In this document: positions 37,029 through 50,279 of the stretch, one piece after another | Numbering within the stretch: the first letter of the stretch is position 1 | How the letters are laid out: every line of letters begins with the position of its first letter | NCBI GenBank assembly: GCA_051530055.1 | Contig: CM121342.1 | Coordinates: 13,206,001-13,270,000, forward strand | DNA: 64,000 nt | Source: Neoechinorhynchus agilis | Taxonomy: Eukaryota; Acanthocephala | Direction of reading: 5' to 3' | The notes under the pieces: model-generated | Seen by the model: only the letters and a program-made list of their open reading frames with translations | Told to the model about the DNA's origin: nothing | Database searches by the model: none | Program-made: the position numbers and the translations under genes

Positions 37029-37350
37029 GCGGCTCAGATCACTTTAAACAAATTTGTGGTGCTCATAATCCCGCTTTCCGAAGGATTTTCGCTTTAGACG
37101 ATTGTTTCTCAAGGTGAAACTTCATTTTGACAGTGTAAGACAAACACAATTGGTCCACGGTTCTTATTATTTCGCTCTCATGTGAAAGTGTTCTTGCTGT
37201 CGCGATTTCACTGACATAAAACTTAATTTATTCAGGTTTAGCATCCGTTCAAAAGGTTCCAAATGCGTGATTAATCTCCGAGTACTGACCTTTATCGGAT
37301 GAATGGTCGAGCGTATCCGGGTGGTCTCTAAACGCGAAAAGGAAAACGTT

Positions 37351-38382
37351 TTAAGCCCTGATAGCTCTGATATCTACCACTGGAACAGGACCTCGTGGCT
37401 AAAAGATAAAATGAGTATATTCATAAGTACTCATTTGTCATTACCCCTCTGAATTGCTGTCGTAAGTTGGGCGATCCTTTTCTTCTTCCCAGAGACATGG
37501 CTGCTGCTGCGAGGGCTATGGCACACAATGAAAATAATAACGCAAACAGCGCGAAGGATAAAATTGAGATTGCCAGTCCAAGGCTATTCCTGTAAAAAGG
37601 ACTTCTCTACATGAAAACAAATAGGATTTGTTGGAAAAGCAATTAAATGAGATTACCTTCGTGTTTCCTTCAATAAAACTGCAAGTTGTGTTGCGTTTGT
37701 AGTAATGAATCGCCACTGAATAGTAGCCAATCAGGAAGATCAATAGAAAGAATGAGAGCAAACTACACACGTAGAATGCCATTATCTAAGTTGAGAATAC
37801 TGAGAATGACAACCGGAAAAAGAACTCACCGAAGAGTAACTTCGCCGGCGGGCTGAAATACACCCTAATATTCCAGTTGCCAAAAGCTAAACAACGCAGT
37901 TAACCCAAGTTTTTTTTCGATTTGCTTACCAAAAGTCCGAACAAGATCCCAGGTCTGGTCCAAGGCCATACAAAATGTGGACTTACTGGTAAGAAGTTCC
38001 CATAGAACAATCCTGGTGGCAATGGGAGAGTCGGGAAATTGTTTTGAAGGTACGAATTCTGATATATTCTCCATCCACTTGTTCCGTTTACACATCCTCT
38101 GTTTTCAAACCCAGAAAACAACCGAGCAATCTCAAGCACTGTGATAAGCAAGCCGAAAAAACCCTGAAAGCAAGGTAGAAACAAGTTACATTTGTTCCTG
38201 GTCACGGACGTACCAAACAGCATCCGATTACAGCGGCTGGTCCTGTCCAGTTTCGCCAAAGTCCATTTGTTCGTTGGTCGGGTAGCCTGTTTCGTATTAT
38301 GAAAATCGCTTTGGCTTCGATGTTTTTTAATATACCTTCTCCGTGGAGCTCTAATTCCTGGTGGTGGTGGCCTGAATGCCAT
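37351..38382 (-). CDS. Four-transmembrane protein, paralog B
   Basis: Multi-exon gene of about 240 residues. It starts with a Pro/Arg-rich cytosolic end (MAFRPPPPGIRAPRRR), then PAAVIGCCLGFFGLLITVLE (helix 1) and a Cys/Asn-rich outer loop (GCVNGTSG). RPGILFGLLLLATGILGCIS is helix 2, followed by ARRRSYSS, then MAFYVCSLLSFFLLIFLIGY (helix 3), a loop with an NTTC sequon, LAISILSFALFALLFSLCAI (helix 4) and a basic tail ending in VVDIRAIRA. Introns of 45-60 nt have clear GT/TAG or CAG ends, and all junctions keep frame. It is paralogous to the gene at 33.7-35.1 kb in reverse orientation. Family unknown to me. Confidence 0.7.
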
Positions 38383-38397
38383 GAGCGTGTGAATTTT

Positions 38398-38652
38398 TTA
38401 TGTCTGTACCGCTACTTGCTTTAAGAAAAGGAAGGTTTGTAAAGCTTTTGTTACTAAAGCCAGTAGTTCGGCGATATATAGAATGACTAAGTATGTCGCT
38501 GTGAGCAAGTAATGTTCAAAATACTCGCTATGCATTACGTTTCTAGTAGGATTGTTCAGCGCACAGTAAACGAGTTGAGACTGTGCCCTCCCTTTCAGTT
38601 CCATGATGAGTAAGTTATTATTCACTTTTCCGCCGTTAAAGAAGTTGAACAT
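38398..38652 (-). CDS. Small hydrophobic frame upstream of paralog B
   Basis: An 84-codon ATG frame with one strongly hydrophobic stretch (YLLTATYLVILYIAELLALV) ends 15 bases before the ATG of the four-membrane-span gene on the same strand. A Tyr/Cys segment before the helix recalls the loop before helix 4 of the two paralogs, so it might be the last exon of a third, mostly lost, copy. It could also be an independent small protein in the same transcript. Confidence 0.35.
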   Translation of the reverse strand: MFNFFNGGKVNNNLLIMELKGRAQSQLVYCALNNPTRNVMHSEYFEHYLLTATYLVILYIAELLALVTKALQTFLFLKQVAVQT

Positions 38653-38659
38653 GTAGGTA

Positions 38660-39310
38660 TAATTTAAGAGCTCCAGTTTTCAGAGACGTTAACCTGCTGA
38701 AGACTAGATCTAGATTTTACTGACTTAAACGTTTTGACTTTTTACCGATACAAAACCTTACTCTTTTATTCTCAAGCTTGAGTCTCTCAGCTGAGCCTTT
38801 GTCACTTGTTTGATTTTCGAAGTCTCATGTTATTTATCATATTGTGTGTTTAATTGAAAATTCAAATATAATTGAAGTGTTTCAATGGAAATGTTTACTG
38901 AAATCCACTAAAGAAATATGCAGCCCGCTCTGGTACATTTATCTTTCTTAGAAAACTATTTTTGTTAAACATTGAGTATAGATGGCAGCAAAAGTATAAT
39001 GCTAAAGTGCAATCGATTGAAAATATTAGGAACATACGCGAAGACACGTTAATGGAAGCTTTAAAAATACTCCTGCAAATTTGTTTGAAATGAACTGTAA
39101 GTTTGAATTTTGGAAATATTTCATGGAGATGATTATAATTACACATAAGCAATAATGACAAGTATCCGTTCACAACTCGGAATTGTGCTATATGCAAAGT
39201 GTGTCGGATAATCCAACCGTTAATCTTTAAAAAATCACAGACTGTTTTATTATTTTAATTTAGTCGGAGAAACGATAGTGGTAAGTAATATACAAGATCG
39301 CTTTTCCTCG
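38660..39310. other. No gene recognised
   Basis: The minus-strand frame 38895-39197 (100 codons) is Phe/Leu/Ser-rich without any recognisable domain. I consider it chance. Confidence 0.35.
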
Positions 39311-39316
39311 TAAATT

Positions 39317-41440
39317 CTAAGCATTCACTATGATGGCGAAAACAGTAAGACTAATGGCAATTTTGTATCCGTGTAAGACACTTGATCTGGACCGCGTTTC
39401 TTGGGTCGAGTAATTCACCGAGTGGCTTCCATGTTCATGATTAGAAGAATACTCGCAAACATCTATGCAGTCCACATCTGAACTGTTTCCGCAAATATCG
39501 CTCTCATGTTCACGGATAACGGCAATGTGACCAGTTGTATACCCTGGATTTCTTTGCACGCATTTAAGATTAGTCAACCGAGCGGATACCATGTTTTTCG
39601 TCGAAGCAATCCAAATCCCACATCCACACGTTATGTCTTCCGTATTGATGACCGACCGTAGTTGACCTATCTCAGGAACGTAGAAAGCACATTGAGAAAC
39701 TTCTTGAATGGGATTGAGTTCCAAGTGTAATTCCAACGGGAACGACCGTTTGACTCTATTCAAAAAACAGAAACTTTGATCTTCAAGGCGAGCAATTTGA
39801 TTGTTGTATAAATAAAGGATTTTCATGCTCGGTAGGGTTTCCCCTATGTCAGACGATCTCATCTCTACTGAAGATAATAAAAGCGAATGAGATACATCTG
39901 AATATTGATCCAAGATTATAGGTGTTTAGAATTTTTATGAAATTATCGCTCAAGTCTAAGACTTCAAGCGAATCAGATAAAATTGACGGTATCGATTCTA
40001 GTTTATTCATGCTAAGACTAAGGGACTTTAATGTCTCACGTGCCTTAAACAGATTAAAATCCAATTTTCGTTTACCGAGCGAATTGTTTCGGAGATCGAG
40101 CTGTTGGAGATTTGGGAGACCTAGAATGTTTTCTATACCTACTTGATCGATTATATTATTTCCAACTCCTAGTTGCATCAGTTCAGATCCACGGTTCAGT
40201 TGTACACGAGGGAACGTGGTGAGTTCGCATGTGTCCAAAAATAGTTCGTGAAGTTGATTTTTATCGGGGCATAGCAATTTTTCAGAAATCGAGTCAAGGT
40301 GCAACGAATAACTATTAAATTCATCTAGACGAATTTTTAAATAGAAACCACTGCAAATCTCAGCACTGTAAAGTAAATGTTTCTGATATCAAAATAATTT
40401 GGAAACGCGATGCTACAGTAAATCTTTACGAATACCATTTAAAAAAAGCAAGGTAGCGTAGTAAAGCAGCACACTATTCGTTTTCGCCAAAACTCTTTTT
40501 TACACTTTATTTACCTATTATAAAAGATCGGTCTTCTATACTTTCAAGAAAGTAATGATCCTTGTACGTCTTTAATTTACTACTTCAATCTAAAGATTAC
40601 TACCTATTATCAACTTCATTAAAAAAATCAAATAGTTCTCTAATGGACGAGAAAGTCTAGATTTGATCATGAAACAGAGTATCGGCTGCATGTGAGTACT
40701 TGGTATGTCGTTAACCTGTAATCAAAAAATTACATTATGGATCATTTTCGATATTTTTACGTGTTGTGAACATCTCTTTCACGGCTGATAATTTTCCTTT
40801 TTTCGATATGTTCATTAAAATCGTCGGGTGCTCAAATCTAAAATTCATCATAGCGTATATATATTGATATGCCCTGATTTAGATTTTCGATTGTGGCTCT
40901 GATGAACGATCCACTTGGCCTATTATAGGATAATACCAATCTACGGAGAGTATTGATTCGAGACACGAGGAGATGGTCGTTGAGTGGCAGATAATTATGG
41001 GAAAGATCTAGCAGTTCTAGACCTATAATTTGCACAAAGCTATCCCGATGGACAGTTGGATTCAAAAGATTGGACAGTTTAAGTTTTCGGATTAGCATTT
41101 TCGAAAAAAGAGCCGGTGCAATATTATCCGAGTTGGTCAAGATATGGTGATACCTTCTGTCCACCTGTAAAAGATCATAGCGAAACTTATTGGTGAAATT
41201 GTAGAGCCTATAACAGCTGAGATCATAGAATCCTTCGTTTGTTCCTTCGTCATGGCATTCGCAGTCTACTTCTCCATCGCTATACTCCAAGCTTGCAGCG
41301 CTTTGGTAATGGGTAAGACAAGGATTGTCATTTGTCTGATACCGTAGGGGGTCGTCCTCATCATCGGGTCCAAGAGTAAAGTAATTAGAGGACTTGACAG
41401 TGATTATGACTGCCAGAAGAAGTAGGAAAGCAGTGTTCAT
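39317..41440 (-). CDS. Secreted or anchored leucine-rich-repeat protein
   Basis: Three exons, 41440-40915, 40324-39896 and 39867-39317, give about 501 residues. A signal peptide (MNTAFLLLLAVIITVKS; an ATG at 41473 is also in frame) precedes a Cys-containing N-cap (EVDCECHDEG) and LRRs such as LELLDLSHNYL, LQQLDLRNNSL, LEVLDLSDNFIKI and MKILYLYNNQI. A Cys-rich C-cap follows (DITCGCGIWI, CVQRNP). The end is a short hydrophobic tail (YKIAISLTVFAIIVNA), compatible with GPI anchoring or a terminal helix. The second intron is only 28 nt (39868-39895) but is required to keep frame. Such proteins usually act in cell adhesion or extracellular recognition. Confidence 0.72.
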
Positions 41441-41479
41441 TCTATTTATGAGATAAAGATGGGTGGTGGACATGAACGA

Positions 41480-44250
41480 GAGAAATAGTTTTGTAATCTG
41501 TCACACGGGTGTGGCTCTGATGCTTTTCTCAGGCGGGTAGGTGGTAAGCAAAACCCAGTTCATTCGGCGTGGAATTGTGATAGTTCCGAGGACCGTTTCA
41601 AGGTTGCCGATTCGGGTCAACGCGTAGGAAATATGTGTGCTTTGAGAAGTAGGGGTTGAGGTATCCGCCTTCCCTCAGATTGTGCCAGGTCCATTTACTA
41701 CATGCTTCCAGGAATGTATTAGATATCTAACAGCTGTGTCATCTCGACCAAGACAGTCGCTTGGAGGACCGTAATTTGATATCGGTGGCGATAGAGAAAT
41801 CAGTTGTGGGATCTCAGGCCAGCGTTTTAGAGAATATGCAGCTTGGGACAAAGCAAAAAACGGCTCCTTGTGTGGTAACAATAAATGGTAGTGAAGACGT
41901 GAGCGTTGTCCTGAGAAAAGTGCAGATTCTCCGTTTTTTCTTGGAAAGATTAACGCACACTTGAGAGCTGGTGGAAAGTACGTGTAGTGCAGCTCGCTTT
42001 GAGAGAAAGGAAAAGCAGATTATTTTTACGGTGAACCGTCTAAGAATATTGGGAGAGCAATAATGAGGCGGAAAGGAACGTGACTGAATTTTTGCCCCAC
42101 TCCAGTTCATTGGCTAATATCGTTATCGTTAGAGAAAACAAATTCGGTTCCCAGAGAACAGGTCTTATCTGTCCTTGACATTGGAGGCCTTTATCGCGAC
42201 GAAAACAAATTGAACTCGCGCTGACAGTACTAAGCATTGCACATTCTTCAAGTACTGATCTGTTCCACGCCAGACACAAATGCTTAATAAACGGAGTTTC
42301 GAGGCGCATTTCTATCGCTCAAGTAAATCGATTATTTTTGGGCGAGTGCTCTTTTATAGCGCAAACAAAAAATCCTCGATGTATGCGCACGAGGATCTAG
42401 AATATTTTGAAATATATCCCATCAAAAGGTTAGCATTGTAGCAGTGTCATTTTTTCTCTATTGTCTGTGCAATTTTGCACTGTTCCGGGGTGGCAATGTC
42501 CCGGTTTAAATCCAAGTACAAACTGTCATTAGTCAATCTATTTTCTAAGTGCATACGAATGCTGCAGTTTTCCCAAATCTTCAGTCTGAATCAGTCTACT
42601 TTAATTAAATTGTACACGCTCAATTTCTGGCACATGAGTTTAAACAGTCTGGGCTCATTGTGAATTGTAACCTTCTACAGAGATATAAATCTTTAGAGCA
42701 AAACTGAACTTCCCATGCCTAGGTAAACTTCTGCTTACCAATTGCCATGAATTAGAAAAGTTCAATTTTTGTCATTGGTTCACGAACGCGAGCATCCTTG
42801 ACGAGTCAAATCTCCGTAGGATCGACGGTAAGTGTCAAATTAGAGTGACAGGATCTCTTAGTGCCATTAGACATGAAATGGTTTCATATGCTTGGTGACA
42901 TTTGCACAATGTGCAATAAGACACATTCAAAAATTAAAAAATTAAAAAGCTGCGAAAATATATACCCCAGAGAGTTTTGGTCTGACGATTTGAGAATATT
43001 CTAGACGTGAGCTAACGAATCATTCGCACACATGTTTATGCATCCACTTAAAGCTTCTGGATATAAGAAGTGCTGTTTGATTCCACTTGTTCATACTTTG
43101 ACTACTTAACGTTTTACACAAACAATTGTGAAGCAAGTTTTGCTATTTCCGCGGTGACCATACTTAAGTTCTAAACAGAAATTCGATAATATTTTCTGCA
43201 AACTAACCGCAATGATCGATGACCGAACATTGCATCGTTGTATTCATAAGCTCAAAATGCGACAAGATAGGTTTATAATAAACCTGTTACCTTATTGTAC
43301 TCCACTACGTTCGAGTGATGAGAAACTGATCATGCAGTTCTTAAAATCCAAAATAATGAAGACCTAGCTGTCATTAGGCGTTTGAATTGATTTCAACATG
43401 GATGACAGCTTAATAAATCGATGTTCCTGATTACCAAATTCGCGATTACATTGCTCAGTAGTTGGATCCGAGTAAGTTTATCTTTTATCAGATTTGTGAA
43501 GATACTCCCGGTTAAAAGTATTTTATTGCTCTCGCCTCATCAGTCACTGTTTAAGTGTTTTATTCCCACAAATACAATAGTAACCACATCATGAGCATTG
43601 GTGTGCAGCATATTAAATCGCATAACTTAAAATACCAAAGAAACATTACAATTATTAAAGTACCATATTGGCTCCAAGCTGCCGCCCTATGTGAAAAAAC
43701 ACAAAGCACAAAATGATCCCTAACTTCACAGATTACTTCATGCACTTCTTTGTCAGTCGCTCGATATTGCCCCGCAAGATCGCTTTATCAAAAATTTGAG
43801 ACCTACTTTTTAGTTTAACAAAATGAAGCCATTAACAAACAATAGCTTCGTGTACAATAAATTCTTAGCCCAATTTCGTTCACGGCATAGGAAACAAACT
43901 GTGAAAATTACCACTTCTTAAGTTATACCTTCTATATGAGCCCATTAATAAACATTAGTTAACCCCTTTATCATAAATCCTTACAATAGTGCTCAGTCGC
44001 TTAAAAAAGGAAAAAAGATACTGTGCCGAATAACATTTCTTAAGTTGAACTTTCTAAATGAGCTCAATAACAAATTTTCGGTTGCCTAGCATTGCGTAAA
44101 TCATTCAAAAGTGAACAGTTGCGTTCACGGTCAGAGCTAAAAATCAAGCATTGGTTATATACCTTTCAATTTTGACCATGCTATTGGAAAATATTTATAT
44201 TTGCTGTTCCATTTGCTTAAAAAATTGAGAAGTTGTTCAATTTCAAGACG
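41480..44250. other. No gene recognised
   Basis: 41.5-42.3 kb is more GC-rich, with overlapping frames on both strands (41675-42309) but no domain or splice logic. The rest is AT-rich. A short block at about 43497-43545 (gtgaagatactcccggttaa) matches the end of the inverted-repeat element at 61.09 kb and is probably a solo fragment. Confidence 0.4.
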
Positions 44251-44344
44251 CACCTAATGATTGTTGACAATCAACAGCGATCGAAGTGACGTTGCTCAAT
44301 TTTTACTACACAAAATTTTCGAGTGTAGGAAAGAGACAATATAC

Positions 44345-44815
44345 ATGGCAATCATGAGCACTGTGTACATCCTGAATCTATCGCTATTTTTCATCTCGGT
44401 GCTTTGTTCCCAGCGATTCCACTTGCCAAATCCAATGATTATAAAATCCGAGCCCAGCATCAACCGAGAATTCGATATTGATATTAGCTCAAGAGGCCGG
44501 CAGTACTACCATCATTCCGATTCCAGTCATAGTCAAAACGGCAAAAAGTCAATACATCCTTTCTTGGCGGACCTCAATGAAGAGCCAGTTATTATTGAGC
44601 AAGAGTACGAAGATAGAGTTTATGACCCAATTCCACCATTAACGATGATTGGAGCGATCAATGATCCCGTTGCTCGAGACGGCTTCATAAATTACCACAC
44701 AACAAAGAAAACCGGATCGCAAAAGGGTGGCAAAAGAATGTCAAATGAACAGCGAAGTAAGCATCCGCTGGTATATTCATTCAGAGAATTCGACGAAGAC
44801 GATGATTCAAAATAG
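44345..44815 (+). CDS. Small secreted protein, possible peptide precursor
   Basis: A 156-residue frame begins with a clear signal peptide (MAIMSTVYILNLSLFFISVL, likely cut after LCS) and contains no other hydrophobic segment. Dibasic sites follow Gly at residues 66-68 (GKK) and 129-131 (GKR), with another KK at 121-122. This is the pattern of amidated neuropeptide precursors. The segments between them are acidic, Tyr/Pro-rich (EYEDRVYDPIPPL) or Asp-rich at the C-terminus. No known peptide family is recognised. The stop TAG lies inside a possible donor (AATA/GTGAGT), so a further exon cannot be excluded. Confidence 0.55.
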   Translation: MAIMSTVYILNLSLFFISVLCSQRFHLPNPMIIKSEPSINREFDIDISSRGRQYYHHSDSSHSQNGKKSIHPFLADLNEEPVIIEQEYEDRVYDPIPPLTMIGAINDPVARDGFINYHTTKKTGSQKGGKRMSNEQRSKHPLVYSFREFDEDDDSK

Positions 44816-44966
44816 TGAGTTTTAGAAGACAGTGTAGAGATTAGATCGATTAGTATTCTTTATATTAAAGTTCTTTACAAGCCAAGTTTTGTTTTTAAAT
44901 GGACACTTGGGCGGGCTATTGTAATGATAATCTCTATTTTCGAGCTTACGCCGTCATATGGCTTCC

Positions 44967-45257
44967 TCATGAATTTACAAAGAAGAATGGGGATGTCAAG
45001 TGTGCGCTAAAGTAGCGACATCGAAGCGGAAAGTTCATGCTCATTGTCGAGTAGTTCTGGGCCTTTGTCGCGCTGATGTCTAGGCCTCTCCCTTGCATTA
45101 TCTGCGTAAACATCATATGCCTTCCAACCATTTGGGGGTCCTTGGCTACAAACCTAACTCGCATCGAGAGTTTTACTTCTCCGTCGCTGTGACAATCTGA
45201 GTGATGTTTTACCTGCGGTATGGCCATGATTTTGCGTCCGGATTCAGTGCATTGCAA
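44967..45257 (-). CDS. Unidentified exon-like frame
   Basis: A minus-strand frame of 96 codons with balanced composition (GEVKLSMRVRFVAKDPQMVG). No domain, signal or clear splice partner. Low support. Confidence 0.2.
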   Translation of the reverse strand: MQCTESGRKIMAIPQVKHHSDCHSDGEVKLSMRVRFVAKDPQMVGRHMMFTQIMQGRGLDISATKAQNYSTMSMNFPLRCRYFSAHLTSPFFFVNS

Positions 45258-45536
45258 ATGTATTCCGTCAAACGTTGACGCAAAGGCCGTTCAATTTTGC
45301 CTCTTATGAATCACACCGCTGCTGAAACCGCATAAAGGCACAATATATTGTAATTAGATTCCTATAAAAATGAAAAATACCAATTACAAAGACCGGCATT
45401 ACTAAAAATACGTCACTCTAACGTCCTACTTTAGAATTCGTTTGGAATCCAGTACCACATGACGCACCTACGCTTTAAAGATGAGTCAATTCTTGTTTAA
45501 TAAAGTGTCAGTCAGCTAAGGTGCAATCTGCGCTTA

Positions 45537-45544
45537 TTTACTAG
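45537..45544 (+). promoter_or_regulatory. Candidate leader trans-splice acceptor
   Basis: TTACTAG abuts the aminoacylase ATG with no intervening base. The same arrangement is seen at COX17 (36837). No upstream coding exon is apparent. Confidence 0.4.
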
Positions 45545-47108
<1,564 letters not shown>

Positions 47109-47109
47109 T

Positions 47110-47890
47110 AGCGGTAAGAAGGAGGCTCTAACAGTGATGTTTGCGGTCGAATTTTTTAATAAAAAGACAGCAATTGGAATTCGGCTAAAAAGAAAAACAT
47201 TGTATACAATGCATTTTTAATGGTCACTAGACTGTGTCTTTGATTTCAATTGGGGGGAATTCCAATTTATTGATAGTTGCAACCTGACAAACAAGTCAAG
47301 GACTAAAAAAGCGCATTAACCAGCACAAATATTGTGTGCGCAGAGCAGATACGTCATCCGCCATCAGTAATCATGTTGTAAAAACGAATCATGAAATCGG
47401 ATTTGAGGATGCTCATCAGATCATGATCGAGAGTGACTAGAAAAGGAGGGTAATCAAAGAGGCGGTAATGATAATCAACAACTGTATGGAGGGGAATACC
47501 CCAAGCTGAAAGCTGAAGATTCCATACAAACTAAGACCTGCTCGGTTGCGTAGGACACAGAAGACCAGTACGCTTTGACGTCATTATGACGTATTTCTAG
47601 CAAGGGTTAAAGTGTAAGAAGTCGCATGTTATCTTTAAACAAAGAAGGTTTTATGGACTTCATTGCTGTTAGTTTCGCTCTCTACTACGTCGACGATATT
47701 AATACCGTCGGAGAATGATGAGAGCCGTTCCACTGGTTTTCCCCTTCCCCGAGTGCAAGAGACGACTTCAACAACTTTTTCTTATTTGTTCCGGTCACAC
47801 ATGCAGCGGCGGCGGCGAAGGACTGTGTTCGACTGTTTAGGTCTTACTAAAACCGTGCTTATTCAGACCTACATTGCAGTCGGTGGTGTC
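47110..47890. other. Intergenic
   Basis: Spacer between the convergent aminoacylase and LSM14 genes. The plus frame 47663-47917 overlaps the 3' end of LSM14 in antisense and is not believed. No repeat or RNA seen. Confidence 0.4.
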
Positions 47891-47896
47891 CCTTCT

Positions 47897-49261
47897 TCAG
47901 CCATAGACGGCAGGTGAGTTGCGTCTATAGACCGGACGGTGATCGTTTCCACTATTGTATCTGCGAAATTGACCTTGTCCACCACCTCCCATATAATACC
48001 CGCCTGGATTGTTCCAATTACCACCAGAATGTGGCATCATTTCATGTCCAGTCTGTTGATGATGATAACGAAATCGAGAATCCACAGGGCCTCCATACAT
48101 TGCCTGATCATTAAATCGTCGGTAACGAGGTGGTCCTACGTTAAACGTGCGTGACCCCCGTCGTCCAAATCTTTGTTGATTCATCATTGGTCCCTGTGGA
48201 CCGTAGCCAAACCGATTTCCACCGTAAACAGCTCCGAATGTTTCTGCGTTCTGTTGTTTTTCCTCTTGCCAACTTTTACGGATCTTCGAATCGTTTCCTT
48301 TTTCACGTTCTAATGCCTCACAACTGATCGTGTCGAAGAATGACTTCGCTTTATCATAGTGACGACTATCTTTGTTGCCAGGTGGCGAATCAGATTGGTG
48401 GTCACCCGGCTCCTCATTGATTGCTTCATCAACTGTAGAAACATTCATCTTAGTCTGCATTGCTTCAGCCAATCGATTATACTCTTCGTTCGCCTTTTCA
48501 AAATCGAAATCGCCATCAAATTTGAGACCAGTGTTCATTGTCGATGAAATACTTCGACGACTGCCCCCACGAAATCGACCTCTTCCACCGAAAGGCGACA
48601 TCATCATATTCGAACCACGTCTACGGAAAGGGCGATTAATGTAGGACAAAGGCGGTACTCCAGGAGGACGAAATCCAGGTTCAAAGTCTAAGTCTTCGAA
48701 TGATGGACGACGTCGAGCGTTACCCATCGAGTAATTCTGAATGCGAGCAGCAGCCACCGCGGGTGGAGCGACGGGTGCATGTTGAACAATTGCGGGATCG
48801 AGGTCCTCTTGTTGTTGCTGTCTAGTCAACTGCTGACGAGCCCTTATGGTTTCATGTATTCAAACTGGACGTTGAGGTTGATAAAGCACAAAAAAATCAA
48901 TCTCAATGTCCGTTTGATGTAGGCACGTTGGACGTGGTGGTTCACTGACCTGTAGATCTTCAATATCCGTAGCTCTGAAGATGATATACTCATAGACCTC
49001 GCTTCTTGGAGGAACGAAATGTTCTGCCAATCTATTCTCGGTTCCATATGATCGAACTTTCGCCAATGCCACGGTGGACTCTTGTGGGTCTATTGTGTAT
49101 AGAATTCCCTCATATCTGATTTTAGCCTTGGATATTAGAGAAATCTTACTGCCTAGATATGGAATATTTGAGTTTGAAGAAGAAGGAGGAAGAGGCTGAT
49201 TGCCTGATGTTGAATCCATGGCAGCCGAAGTGTCTGCGAGTTGCGAGCTCGTTTGCTGCAT
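47897..49261 (-). CDS. car-1: LSM14 / CAR-1 / Trailer hitch RNA-binding protein
   Basis: Component of P-bodies and germ granules acting with the DDX6-type helicase in translational repression. Two exons, 49261-48927 and 48842-47897, joined in phase 2, give about 426 residues. The N-terminal LSm domain is clear ([20 protein letters not shown], then [16 protein letters not shown] and [13 protein letters not shown]). The central DPAIVQ precedes the FDF motif ([20 protein letters not shown]), the FFD box ([14 protein letters not shown]) and the TFG-type box ([16 protein letters not shown]), which in the family bind DDX6. RGG/RG-rich stretches flank these ([13 protein letters not shown]). A longer N-terminus than usual precedes the LSm fold; ATG at 49219 is an alternative start. 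Confidence 0.95.
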
Positions 49262-49269
49262 AAACTATT

Positions 49270-50270
49270 TTTTTCCGAAACGAAATCTGCAAACGACCGA
49301 GTTATTTGAATTGCGCCCATCGAAAACGCATGTATCGTGCGATGGCATATGGTGTCGTGACGTCGCTAAGCGGCGAGCGATATGGGTCGGCGAAAAATAC
49401 AAGGATTTTTGTGCGTGCGAAAGAAATTTTAAACTGTGACGTAAAAAAAGAACCCAATCACAAGTTTAAAAACTTAAAGCTTGGAAATGTCCTTTTATGT
49501 CATCCTCTCCCAAGTGTCGTGTTTTCGGAAAAAGATTTTACAATTTTGAGAAGAGAAAGTCTGAACACGAGCGAACGATTGAGTCCACAGCAAACCTAAT
49601 GGAACCATTAGTACGCTGACAGAGTTCCATGTTGCGACCGTCGTTTTTAATGCACACAAAAACAAACGCGTTCGTGTCAAGAATTTTAAATGGGCTTATC
49701 GGAAAGAATGGAGGATAAAAGTAAGACGTCATTGAAATCTACGTAGAGCTCGAACGGGAACTTTTGCCAGTTTGCAACCTACTACGCTCTTCGAGATTAC
49801 TCGCTTTACGGTCGATGTGCAAATATACGCACGCGCATTCCGGATGGGTACATTCGTAATGAACGTGGATGCGGTTTGCGTGTAAAGCTCGATGAAACTT
49901 TGTAGTTCTCGTCAAACGTGGCAACAATGATGTTCGAATTGTTTTAAGAATAATTGTTTGAAGATTGAACTTATGGCGCAACACAAGATTGTGTGCCCAA
50001 ATATCGGACCTAATGAATTAATTCATTTTTTCCGTCATAAAAAGGGATAAAAAGATATCAAAAATCGAGACAGAGATTTTTAAAAGTTAGCACGTAAATC
50101 TGAATGGATTTCTAAAAATCAACTGATCAATCAAATATTTTTAGTGTATATCAATCACAACAGAGAACTAGTTCCGACGTGTCCTCTGAAAGATACCACG
50201 TCGTCGTCCGGATTAATTGCGGATCAGGGAACGAAGCGCACAAAATGATTTGCAGCTCAAAGGAAATTAA
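49270..50270. other. Intergenic
   Basis: Upstream side of LSM14. Several overlapping short frames (49306-49984) show no domain. 50180-50270 may already belong to the LINE insertion. Confidence 0.4.
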
Positions 50271-50279
50271 GGAACTATT

